A stretch of DNA of 64,000 nucleotides from Tannerellaceae bacterium. GTDB lineage: Bacteria > Bacteroidota > Bacteroidia > Bacteroidales > Tannerellaceae. Made by a program: the position numbers and the translations under genes. The stretch spans positions 1-64,000 of the forward strand of contig JAIRKZ010000013.1 in assembly GCA_031259845.1 (NCBI GenBank), in the 5' to 3' direction. Numbering within the stretch: the first letter of the stretch is position 1; the number at the start of each line of letters is the position of its first letter. This document shows positions 51,223-60,594 of the stretch, piece by piece. The notes beneath the pieces were generated by a model, which was not told where the DNA came from, ran no database searches, and was given only the letters and a program-made list of their open reading frames with translations.

Positions 51223-54200
51223 TTAAACTCTCCCATGTTTTTTTCTCTTTTCCAATGTAAACAACGGTAAATACAAGAATATTCCGATAACAGACATGAC
51301 CAGGCCGCCAATCGTGCCGGCGGCAAGGGGGAACCAGAAGGCTTCCCTGTCTGTTCCTGCCATAAAGGGGATAAAGCCCAGGATGGTAGATACAACGGTA
51401 AGGAAGATGGGCGTTATTTTAGCGTTCCAGGCTTTCAGGTAGGCTTTGTGAGGGTGCATTAAGGGTTTTCTTTCTCTTATTTTATTATATTCGTTAAGGA
51501 TATAGATACTTGCATTTACCGTTACGCCGCAAAGCAAAACAAATGAGGCGAATCCTCCCTGGTCGAAATTCAGCCTAAACCAGTAGAATGTGAGGAAAAC
51601 GCCTATATAGGAAATGGGTATTACGAAGATGACGGCCAGCGGTTGTTTCAGCGAATTGAACAGGATGCTTCCGGTAAAGAAAATAATAACAATGATCAGC
51701 AGCAACAGCAGGTATTGTTTGTTGTCTTTCTTATCCCACGCCCAATAGCTGCTCTCTGCCTTGGCGCTATATCCCATAGGCGCCTGGGCATTAAATTCGT
51801 TTAATATCTGTTCCTGTATTTTTACTCCCTGATTGTAGGCTCCTATGTATTCATATTGCAGGCACAGGCGGTACTGCTGGTTTATCTTCGCCACTTTCTG
51901 GGGGGCCTGTTCTTTTTGCATCGCAGCCAATTCTTCTATTTTGTAAGGTATCCCTTTCACTGTTTGCGGGACATATTGCATATTCCAAATATCATATTCG
52001 GCCGATTGGCGGGAGGTAAGTTTCAGCTTTTCCAATTCATTATCTACGACAATGCTTCCGGTATAAATATCTTTCCCAAATACCGGGTATATGGAAGCAA
52101 ACAAGTCGCCGGGGAGTATGTTTGCCCGGGCAGAGCTTTCTTTGTTAAGGTTGAACGTAAATTCCCTGTAATCGTCTTTCCACCACGAAAATTCCGAGTT
52201 TATCAGTACCTCTTTGATACGCCGGTAGGTTTGCAGTCTGTTTTTTACTTCCTCGGCCCATTTGTACAGTTCGTCGTAATTATAGCCGTACATCTCGATA
52301 CGGAAATTACCGGCGTTCTCGCGTACGTCATTACTGAATCCCTGGTCTTGCAAACCATATACGCCCCAACTGCCGCCGCCCAGTTCAAGCGCTTTACTGA
52401 TTATACGGCTTTTTAATGTGTAGGGGAAACCGCTCCGCTCGCTCTCTTTGGTAAAGAAGACGTCGATACGGGCCTGCCGTTCATTATAGATGTTCGTTTG
52501 GAATTGCTTGATTTCCTTATAATGGCTCAGATAAGCTTCCATACGGCCTATGAGGTTGTTCATCTGGCTAAGCGTAGAGCCGTTTGGCATAGACGCAGTA
52601 ACAATCAGCACGGTTTCTTCGCGCCTGGTGAAATAACTGCCTTCATATACCTTCTGTGCAAAAAGGCGGAGCGTCCCTCCCAAGGTGTAATCCATAACCG
52701 GTTTTATCTTTTCTTTAAACAGGTCGCCCGACACGAATTTGTTGTATTTTTCGATAAAAACCGAATCGCGGTGCGAATACGCCTCACTGCTTTTCATCTC
52801 AATCTTATCCGGCAACATAAAGACCGGCAAACCAAAAGCAAGCACAATAACGATAAGAGCCAATGCCCGCCAGCGCAGCAGGAAGTTTATTTGCCATAAA
52901 TAACAGGTAGCGAACCAAACGGACGCTTTCCGCCGGAGTATGGAACGAACGGCGCGGCTACGCGGACGGAACATCTTCATCTTATCAATCATTGCCGGCA
53001 CAAAGAACAGCGCGATGAGTAAAGACACGCTCAGATTGACAATTACCACAGCGGCAAAGTCTTGCAGGTTAAGGCGTATCTTCTCGTCTAAAAAGAAAAT
53101 GACCGACAAGGCCCCTATCGTTGTTACGGTTGCCGTCAGGATGGGAAGGAAGGCATCTTTATTATGGCGGTTCTTGATATGGTCGGCCATCACAATGGTA
53201 TTGTCTATGATAAGGCTGAGCGAGATGGTTACGCCGGCAAGGGAATACAACTGCATTTCAAGCCCCAGCAGATAATAGAGGATAACCCCGATAAAAAGGT
53301 TGGCCGCTAAACTGACAACGATCAGGAACATATATTTTACATTCCGGGTAATCAGCAATACAAAAAGCAGGAGGATCACCACGGTCAGTATGGTGCGTAT
53401 ATATATCTTATTGAGTTCGGTCTGTATATATTCGGTGGCGTCGTAGCTGGTATGTATCTCATAGCCGGCAGGAAGTGTAGCGCGAATCATATCCATTTCT
53501 TCCTTTACCCGTTTGGCTAATTGCAATTGATTGGCCATTTCATCGGCATGTATGGACAGATAAATAGAATTGAGGCCATTTATCCGGTAATAGTTCCGGG
53601 GAGCCTCTTCCCGGCGGGTAACCTTCAGCAATTGATCTAACCGCACGAAAGCGCCTTCCCTGTTTGCAACCGTAATTAATCCCGGATTAAATCCCTCTTC
53701 CCGGCTATCCGGCACAAGGGCCAGGCGTATCCACTCATCGCCTCCTTCGCGGATATTGGCGATTCCGATAAATTCTTTCGTATAATACCGGCTGATTGCT
53801 TCCTGAATATCCGGCAGGGAGATGCCCAATGTGGAAAGTTGCCGGCTGTCGTACTCCAATCGCCATTCCATCGGGGTTGCCCCGGTAATATCTACCCGGT
53901 AAATACCCGGAATACTTGCCAGGCGGGGCTTGATTTGATTCTCGGCATAGCGTTGGATAAAGATAGGGGTAGAAGCCGCATTCAGCGTATAGCTGATAAA
54001 AGGGCGGGATTCCGTATCGTCCGGGCGGCTCATGGCTAATACGGGATAACTTAGTTCGCCGGGCAGGCTGGGCCATGTTTGCCGTATAATAGCAGACACT
54101 TCAAAACGGGCGGCGTCAATATTGGTATGTTTATCCAGTTCCAGCGTGATGCTTCCCCAGCCGTTGCCGGAGGTTGAACTGATTTCTTTAATCCCCTTCA

Positions 54201-54462
54201 CCCGCGCCAGCATAGCTTCAAGGTGCGACGTTACTTCCAGTTCAATCACCCGCGCGGAGTTTCCCGGCATATTATAATTAATATTCAGCCGGGGCAACGT
54301 ATAAGAGGGCGACAGTTTTAACGGGAGCAACGGGATAAGCGCCGCTCCAATCAACGCCACGCACAGGAAAGCGATGATGGTTGTAAAAGGGGAAATCCGG
54401 GGAGTAGTATTACCATCCATACGTATAATCGAACAAATTAGAAATGGAAATACCTGTTTCAA
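51223..54462 (-). CDS. efflux RND transporter permease subunit
   Basis: RND topology; SLAGVTISLSLIIDNTIVMADHI (TM4), FVLLCGVTVNASIYILNEYNKI (TM10). Confidence 0.93.
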   Translation of the reverse strand: MKQVFPFLICSIIRMDGNTTPRISPFTTIIAFLCVALIGAALIPLLPLKLSPSYTLPRLNINYNMPGNSARVIELEVTSHLEAMLARVKGIKEISSTSGNGWGSITLELDKHTNIDAARFEVSAIIRQTWPSLPGELSYPVLAMSRPDDTESRPFISYTLNAASTPIFIQRYAENQIKPRLASIPGIYRVDITGATPMEWRLEYDSRQLSTLGISLPDIQEAISRYYTKEFIGIANIREGGDEWIRLALVPDSREEGFNPGLITVANREGAFVRLDQLLKVTRREEAPRNYYRINGLNSIYLSIHADEMANQLQLAKRVKEEMDMIRATLPAGYEIHTSYDATEYIQTELNKIYIRTILTVVILLLFVLLITRNVKYMFLIVVSLAANLFIGVILYYLLGLEMQLYSLAGVTISLSLIIDNTIVMADHIKNRHNKDAFLPILTATVTTIGALSVIFFLDEKIRLNLQDFAAVVIVNLSVSLLIALFFVPAMIDKMKMFRPRSRAVRSILRRKASVWFATCYLWQINFLLRWRALALIVIVLAFGLPVFMLPDKIEMKSSEAYSHRDSVFIEKYNKFVSGDLFKEKIKPVMDYTLGGTLRLFAQKVYEGSYFTRREETVLIVTASMPNGSTLSQMNNLIGRMEAYLSHYKEIKQFQTNIYNERQARIDVFFTKESERSGFPYTLKSRIISKALELGGGSWGVYGLQDQGFSNDVRENAGNFRIEMYGYNYDELYKWAEEVKNRLQTYRRIKEVLINSEFSWWKDDYREFTFNLNKESSARANILPGDLFASIYPVFGKDIYTGSIVVDNELEKLKLTSRQSAEYDIWNMQYVPQTVKGIPYKIEELAAMQKEQAPQKVAKINQQYRLCLQYEYIGAYNQGVKIQEQILNEFNAQAPMGYSAKAESSYWAWDKKDNKQYLLLLLIIVIIFFTGSILFNSLKQPLAVIFVIPISYIGVFLTFYWFRLNFDQGGFASFVLLCGVTVNASIYILNEYNKIRERKPLMHPHKAYLKAWNAKITPIFLTVVSTILGFIPFMAGTDREAFWFPLAAGTIGGLVMSVIGIFLYLPLFTLEKRKKHGRV

Positions 54463-55948
54463 AATCGTGCAGCGTCAGCCTGCGTATTTTATAATACTTT
54501 ACCCAGTAATCGCTGAGGGCCGAAATGTAGTTGCGCTGCGCTTCCTGTTGCCGGTTAAGCGACAAGGTGAGGCTGTTGATGTCTGCTTTACCGATTATGA
54601 AACGCTGTTTCGTTTCCGAATAGGCCATCTGTGCCAGGTCTAAGGCTTCTTCAGCGCTACTGACCAGGCCTTGCTGGATATTAAATTCGCTTACCGTCAT
54701 AACAACATCTTCCTCTATGGTCAACTCGCTTTGGCGGGCCGAGATTTGCGTTATGTTCAGCGTGTTCTTAGCCACATTGTATTTCCCCTTCCGTATGCCC
54801 CAGTCTACAATAGGGATAGATATGGATATGGAAACGACGTCTTGCTGCAACGGGTTGCGGTAAGCGTCCCTGAAACTGCTTGCCACCTGGTTAAAGCCAA
54901 TACTTGCGCGTACCGAAGCATTAAACAGCGCTTCTTTTTTAGTCCGGTCTGTTTCGCGTTCCGCCTCCAATACTTTCTGTCGAAGGTCTAAAAATACCGG
55001 ATTGTTTTCACGCGCATGGAGCAGGGCGTCGTCAACGGATATTTCCATCTGCCGGGGCTTTCCGGGAAGGCGGAGGCGTATTTCCGTATTTTTATCGAAA
55101 TTCAGGTACGACGCCAGGCTGAACATGGCCCGTTTCAAGGCGTTCGCTTTATTTTGTAACGTATTCTTTGCATTTACGGCGTCTAACCTCAACGTAAGCA
55201 AATCGGCCTGCGTGATGGATGCAATCCGATGCCGTTGCAAACCCGTTTTATATAAGGTATCAGACGAGGCCACATTGTCTTTTGCCAAATCATATTCCGC
55301 TTGCGCCATTGCCAGTTCGAAGAAATAGCGGGTTGCTTCCTCGCTTACATTCTCCATATTATAGAGAAATTCTTTCTTTACTTTTTCAAACTTTAACGGC
55401 TCTATCTTACGCTCCCACTTAAAGGGGTTGTATCCTAACAGCTCCTGCGAATAGCCTATACGGACAGGCACGGAAGTGTATTGCGAATAGGTGTTATCGC
55501 CAAAATTACGCATGTATCCCAAATCGGTGTCCACAAAGAAACTACCTCCCAGCATATCAAAATTCTGCATAACCGACAGTCCGCCGTATGCATAATAATA
55601 CTGCTGCTTCCGGTACACGTCGATATCGTCTGTCGAATCGTAGCGCCTGGTTATATCCCGGTAATACTGGGCAGGCGTAAGGTTCAGGCTGAGGCTGGGC
55701 AATCGCTGCGCCTGATAGGTACGGTATTCCCAATACCCGGCCAGATACATATTCTTGCTCCGGAAGACTTCGAGCGAACTGTCTGCGGCAATCGCTATTG
55801 TGCGATCTAACGTCAACAGCAGGGATTGCTGGGCATGGATAGCGAACGGACGGCAGTGGCATACGAATAACAGCATGGAAACACGCAGGATGCAGCACGC
55901 AGCACGCAGGTATGTTTTATTACAGATTGTCATTTTCGGGTTTAACAT
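54410..55948 (-). CDS. TolC family outer-membrane efflux protein
   Basis: position between RND genes; paired TolC-type repeats (LALAMAQAEYDLAKDNV-like; TKQRFIIGKADINSLTLSLNRQQEAQRNYISAL). Confidence 0.9.
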   Translation of the reverse strand: MLNPKMTICNKTYLRAACCILRVSMLLFVCHCRPFAIHAQQSLLLTLDRTIAIAADSSLEVFRSKNMYLAGYWEYRTYQAQRLPSLSLNLTPAQYYRDITRRYDSTDDIDVYRKQQYYYAYGGLSVMQNFDMLGGSFFVDTDLGYMRNFGDNTYSQYTSVPVRIGYSQELLGYNPFKWERKIEPLKFEKVKKEFLYNMENVSEEATRYFFELAMAQAEYDLAKDNVASSDTLYKTGLQRHRIASITQADLLTLRLDAVNAKNTLQNKANALKRAMFSLASYLNFDKNTEIRLRLPGKPRQMEISVDDALLHARENNPVFLDLRQKVLEAERETDRTKKEALFNASVRASIGFNQVASSFRDAYRNPLQQDVVSISISIPIVDWGIRKGKYNVAKNTLNITQISARQSELTIEEDVVMTVSEFNIQQGLVSSAEEALDLAQMAYSETKQRFIIGKADINSLTLSLNRQQEAQRNYISALSDYWVKYYKIRRLTLHDFETGISISNLFDYTYGW

Positions 55949-58900
55949 TTATATAAGTTGTTTTTTATCATCGTGCCGGTAAATCAGCCAGTATGCCAGC
56001 GGTATAACAAACAGACTGACTGCCGTTCCTAAAAGCATGGCCGATATCATAGCAATAGAAAGCGGTTTTTGCAATTCGCTACCCATATCGAAAGAGAATA
56101 ACAGGGGAACCATGGCAAAGATAGTAGTCAGCGACGTCATAACAATAGGCCGCAGACGCCTGCGGCCTGCCTCATGGATAGCATCCATCAACGGGACGCC
56201 CGATTTACGTAATTCGTTTATCGCATCGAGCTTCAGGATGGAGTCGTTTATAATGATACCGCAAGTAACCACAATACCTATGGCGCTCATCAGGTTTAAC
56301 GAATGGCCGCATATCCAGAGTACAAGCAAAGCGGCCGCCACATCTATCGGTAATTCAAGCAACACTATCAGGGGCTGGAGGAAACTTTCAAACTGAGCGG
56401 CCAGAATAAAGTACATCAGCAGGATAGAAACAAACAGGATAATGACCAACTCGCCCAGCATTTTCCTGTTTGAAAAGAAACTGCCGGAATAGTCTATATC
56501 CCAGGTTTCGCGCCCGAATTGGGTAAGAGAGTTCTGCCTGACGCTTCGCGTTATATCATCCATCAACTGTCCGGGGGCTTCTACGTCATAAAACCGGAAG
56601 GGGATATATTCGCCGTTTTTACCGGCTACAATCGTTTTCAGGTCTTCGCCGGGCGTCACTTTTATGAGCGATTGCAGCGGGATATAGTTTGACTGTTCCT
56701 TCTCGCCGGGTATGCTCCGGATAAACGTATTGCGCATAATCTCGTTAATCGACTGGTTGTCGCCTGCAATGGTTATCGGAAGATATTGCTGGTACGAACG
56801 GAGCGTGGCTACCTCATTGTCTTTAAAGGCTGTTTTCAATACCCGGTACACCTCGTCGTAATCTACATTATAGAGCAACAGGCGCTGGCGGTCTATGGCT
56901 ATGTTTAACTGATTGTCGAACGTTACGCCTGCCGGCATTTGGCCGGTCTGTTCTTTTATCGCAGACTCCAGGCCGTTAATAACGGCCGGCGTGGGAGATT
57001 CTGCTTTGTTGCGCGCATACAACTCGGCAATGATATCCGGTTCTCCCGTAACAAATAACTTTTCAAACACCGTTTCGGGAGGGGCGAAAGAAAACACGGC
57101 GCCGGGATAATGGCTTTGCAGCCATTCCGCAATCCGCCTCTGCAAGGGCGCTATGGCGGAGGCGGCAGCCGTTTTTACATATAATTCCGTTTCGGAAACC
57201 GACAGTTCCCGCTCCCGGTTCAAAAGGAATTGCTGCTGACCTACGTATGCCGCATATTCTACAGCAAACGTATCGATATATCCGAACAGTTGGTTTACAC
57301 GGGCCTGGTTTTCGTTTATATGAATATTTTCATTCCATTCTACGGAGGCGAGCAATTCCTGTTGCCTTATCTCCGGCATACGGCTTTTGGGTATTTGATA
57401 GAAAAAGAATACGCAGAGCGGGAAGGTAATTAAGGAAAAAAGCAACGTAGCCGTCTTATGCCGGAAAACGAAATCTACTCCCTTATCATAAAAGGAATCC
57501 AGCGTATGCGCCTTGACCGGATTATTGAGCTTCTTGCCAAACAACCCTTTTTTCGTTTCCGGGAGGCTGTATACTAATTTATAGAGTACCGGCAGCAGCA
57601 TAATACCGGTAAAATAAGACACAATCAACCCCACGGTTACGGCAAAGGCCTGGTCGTAAAATATCGCGCCGGCTATACCGCTCATAAATACCAGGGGCAC
57701 GAACACCGCAATGGTGGTGAACGTAGAGCTAAGCATTGGCGTAATCACTTCGGTAGTCCCTTTATCGCACGAATCTTCCAGGGAGTAGCCCATCGCCCGG
57801 TATTGGGAGATATTTTCGGTTACGATAATAGAGCTGTCTATCATCATCCCTAAAGCAAGTATCAAGCCGGAAAGGGAGATAATATTCAGCGACGTATGAA
57901 ACAGGTAGAAAAACAAAAAGCTGATAACGATACTTACCATCATGCTCAGCCCGATAACGAACGGGCTTTTCACGTCTCCCAGAAACAGGATGGCGACAAT
58001 ACATATAAAAATAAATCCCAGGGAGAGGTTTTGCTTCAGATTGGAAATAGTATAATCCAGCAGTTCCGTCTGGCTGCGCGAGATGCTGAACTCAATATCG
58101 GGATAGGCGGATGCAAAGAAGTCTGTTACTTCCTGAATCGATTCCTTCATTGCGTCCATATTTTCATCCGCCTGTTTGATGATAGCCAGGGTTACGGCCC
58201 GTTTACCATTGGAAAGGGAGAGGCCGGTTTCTTTAACCGGGACAATATCCACCTTTGCCAACTCTTTCAGCTGGAAAATACGGCCGCTCTTGTGTATATA
58301 AATATTCTCCACATCTTCCAATGTGCGTAGCAGCGCGGAAAATTTAATATTGTATTCATAATACCCGTCGCGCACAAGCATACTGCCCGGTTCAATATTA
58401 TTGGAGGCAAGAGCCTGCTCCAGGTCGTTGAGCGAGATACCGGCTGTTTCCAGCCGTTTTATATCGGGAATAATTTGCAGTTGCTTATTCATTACGCCCG
58501 TCATATCCACCATCGCCACTTCCGGCAATTGCTCTATCCGGCGTTTGATCACCATTTCGGCAAACTCGCAAAGTTCCAGAAAGCGGTCGGTTCCCACGTC
58601 TGCAATCGTAAGGCTGAGATAGAACACCGGTATGTCCGTAGCGCTGGCCTTTATTACGCGGGGGCGGCTCGCCTCGCGCGGAAGGTTGTTCATCGCGGCG
58701 TCTATTTTCTCATTGACTTCTATAAACGCCAGATCGGTGTTGGTTCCGAAATCAAAGGTTAAACGAACAATCCCCGCGCCGTCGCGCGTCTCGCTCCGGA
58801 TATTCCGCAGCCGGCTCACCTGCATCAATTGCTGGCGGATGGGTTTTACAACCGTATTTTCCAGTTCGCGCGCCGAGGTATTTTTCCCGGATACCTGTAC

Positions 58901-59032
58901 CGTGATTTCCGGAATCGCAATATCGGGCAGCAGGGATACAGGCAAGGTGAAATAAGTTGTCAAACCTATTATAAAACAAGCCGTAAATACCATCAGAACC
59001 GCGATGGGCCGTTGTAATAGAAACTTTAGCAT
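55949..59032 (-). CDS. efflux RND transporter permease subunit
   Basis: FLLQRPIAVLMVFTACFIIG, SLSGLILALGMMIDSSIIVTENI, SAIGIVVTCGIIINDSILKLDAI, RRRLRPIVMTSLTTIFAMVPL. Confidence 0.96.
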   Translation of the reverse strand: MLKFLLQRPIAVLMVFTACFIIGLTTYFTLPVSLLPDIAIPEITVQVSGKNTSARELENTVVKPIRQQLMQVSRLRNIRSETRDGAGIVRLTFDFGTNTDLAFIEVNEKIDAAMNNLPREASRPRVIKASATDIPVFYLSLTIADVGTDRFLELCEFAEMVIKRRIEQLPEVAMVDMTGVMNKQLQIIPDIKRLETAGISLNDLEQALASNNIEPGSMLVRDGYYEYNIKFSALLRTLEDVENIYIHKSGRIFQLKELAKVDIVPVKETGLSLSNGKRAVTLAIIKQADENMDAMKESIQEVTDFFASAYPDIEFSISRSQTELLDYTISNLKQNLSLGFIFICIVAILFLGDVKSPFVIGLSMMVSIVISFLFFYLFHTSLNIISLSGLILALGMMIDSSIIVTENISQYRAMGYSLEDSCDKGTTEVITPMLSSTFTTIAVFVPLVFMSGIAGAIFYDQAFAVTVGLIVSYFTGIMLLPVLYKLVYSLPETKKGLFGKKLNNPVKAHTLDSFYDKGVDFVFRHKTATLLFSLITFPLCVFFFYQIPKSRMPEIRQQELLASVEWNENIHINENQARVNQLFGYIDTFAVEYAAYVGQQQFLLNRERELSVSETELYVKTAAASAIAPLQRRIAEWLQSHYPGAVFSFAPPETVFEKLFVTGEPDIIAELYARNKAESPTPAVINGLESAIKEQTGQMPAGVTFDNQLNIAIDRQRLLLYNVDYDEVYRVLKTAFKDNEVATLRSYQQYLPITIAGDNQSINEIMRNTFIRSIPGEKEQSNYIPLQSLIKVTPGEDLKTIVAGKNGEYIPFRFYDVEAPGQLMDDITRSVRQNSLTQFGRETWDIDYSGSFFSNRKMLGELVIILFVSILLMYFILAAQFESFLQPLIVLLELPIDVAAALLVLWICGHSLNLMSAIGIVVTCGIIINDSILKLDAINELRKSGVPLMDAIHEAGRRRLRPIVMTSLTTIFAMVPLLFSFDMGSELQKPLSIAMISAMLLGTAVSLFVIPLAYWLIYRHDDKKQLI

Positions 59033-59039
59033 ATTCTTC

Positions 59040-60128
59040 TCACTTGTCTGTTACGTCAACTACCGTCTCATGCGCCAGGTTGATGTTGCCGCTGGTAATT
59101 ACGATATCTCCTTCTTTGAGGCCTTCCGTTATCGTATAATGGCCGGCATTTTCCAATCCGGTCTGTACGTAGTTCCAATAAGCTTTATTACCGGTCAGCG
59201 TAAATACAACCTGCCGGCCGGAACGAAGCACCACCGCTTCTTTAGGCACTGCCAACTGCCTTCCGGCCAAGCGCTGGATACTGATACGTACATTCATCCC
59301 TTCAAACAGCTTGCCGGTATAGGCTATCGTTGCTTTCACCTTCACCATTCCGTTTGCATCCACCAATGGGTTGATTTCCGAAATACGCCCTTCCGTTTTC
59401 CCGTCCGGCACGGAAAAAGGGGTGACTTCCACTTTATCGCCCGCCTTAACGAGCGCCAGCTCGCTCTCTAATATCGTAAAGGAAGCCTCCAGGCTACGCG
59501 GGTCTATGACTGTACAGAAAACATCGGAGGTAGAAGAGGTGTTAAGCGGTTTGGCGAACAGGTTAGCCACTACGCCATCGAAAGGAGCCTTAAGCACGGC
59601 ATGTTCTTCTTCATACAGCGCCAGTTCGTACTGAGCCAATGCCTGGCTGTAGCCGCTCTTGGTGCGTACCAGTTGGAGGGTGGCTTCCGGCGCTTTAGCC
59701 GAATCTTCAATGGCATATCCCTGCCCTATCAATACATCCTGCAAGTCCAGCTTTGCCCTGTCGAGCGCATCCTTAGCCTGCATCGTTTTATTATGTAAGC
59801 GGAAAGCTGCCAACTCGGCCAGTTTCTGTCCTTCCGCCACCCGGTCGCCGTTCCTTACATAAATCCCCGCGATTGTCTCTGCCGATTCAAACGTTAAATC
59901 AACATACCGCCGCGCGGATAATTTTCCGTTACTGATTAATTCATGGTTGAAGTCCGAAAGACGAAGCTCCATAACCGTTACTTCGCTCGTCATATCCGGC
60001 AAAAGGGTTTCTACTCCCTGTTCATCGCCGGCCTCTTTCTTATCGCCGGCACAAGCCGCCGTACAGGCCAACAGTATCCATATAAACAAGCGGAAATTTC
60101 CGGGATGTATCATTTTGTCAATGTTCAT
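59040..60128 (-). CDS. efflux RND transporter periplasmic adaptor subunit
   Basis: lipobox-like LLACTAACAGD, barrel-sandwich hybrid ETIAGIYVRNGDRVAEGQKLAEL, LKAPFDGVVANLFAKPL; ATG at 60128 preferred over TTG at 60137. Confidence 0.92.
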   Translation of the reverse strand: MNIDKMIHPGNFRLFIWILLACTAACAGDKKEAGDEQGVETLLPDMTSEVTVMELRLSDFNHELISNGKLSARRYVDLTFESAETIAGIYVRNGDRVAEGQKLAELAAFRLHNKTMQAKDALDRAKLDLQDVLIGQGYAIEDSAKAPEATLQLVRTKSGYSQALAQYELALYEEEHAVLKAPFDGVVANLFAKPLNTSSTSDVFCTVIDPRSLEASFTILESELALVKAGDKVEVTPFSVPDGKTEGRISEINPLVDANGMVKVKATIAYTGKLFEGMNVRISIQRLAGRQLAVPKEAVVLRSGRQVVFTLTGNKAYWNYVQTGLENAGHYTITEGLKEGDIVITSGNINLAHETVVDVTDK

Positions 60129-60240
60129 ATCATTCAATTTAGGGTTACAATACCGGCAAATGTAATGAAATATAATTTCCTGCTAAAATCAATCCGCTGT
60201 TTTGGAACAGGGAATATCGTCCAACCTGTTTCGTTGTCTT

Positions 60241-60534
60241 TTTCCCGCCCGGAAAGGGGCCGATTCCGCACGGAAATCGTTCGTTGCTGCGCGGAAACGG
60301 CCTGATTCCGCACGGAAATCGCTCGATTCTGTGCAGAAAACGCCTCTTTCTGCACGGAAATTGTTCGATTCTGTGCGGAAAACGCCTCTTTCTGCGCGGA
60401 AATCATTCGATTCCGGGCGGAAATCGCCTCTTTCTGCGCGGAAATCGTTCGATTCCAGGCGGAATTTGCCTCTTCCCGGGCGGGATTTGTTCGATTCTGA
60501 GCGGGATTTGCCTCTTCCCGGGCGGCTATGGCGG
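60241..60534. repeat. array D: 14 tandem 21-bp units, alternating as 42-bp dimers
   Basis: e.g. gattccgcacggaaatcgctc / gattctgtgcagaaaacgcct / ctttctgcacggaaattgttc / gattctgtgcggaaaacgcct / ctttctgcgcggaaatcattc / gattccgggcggaaatcgcct / ctttctgcgcggaaatcgttc. Confidence 0.95.
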
Positions 60535-60594
60535 CAACAAACGCTATACTTAGTAATTTACTTTCCATATTATTTATCGTAATTTATAAAGATG

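Noticed and set aside
51856-52416. 186-aa ORF antisense to the RND permease
   Set aside because: Shadow ORF; no independent start context or motif
57896-58330. 144-aa ORF antisense to the second RND permease
   Set aside because: Shadow ORF
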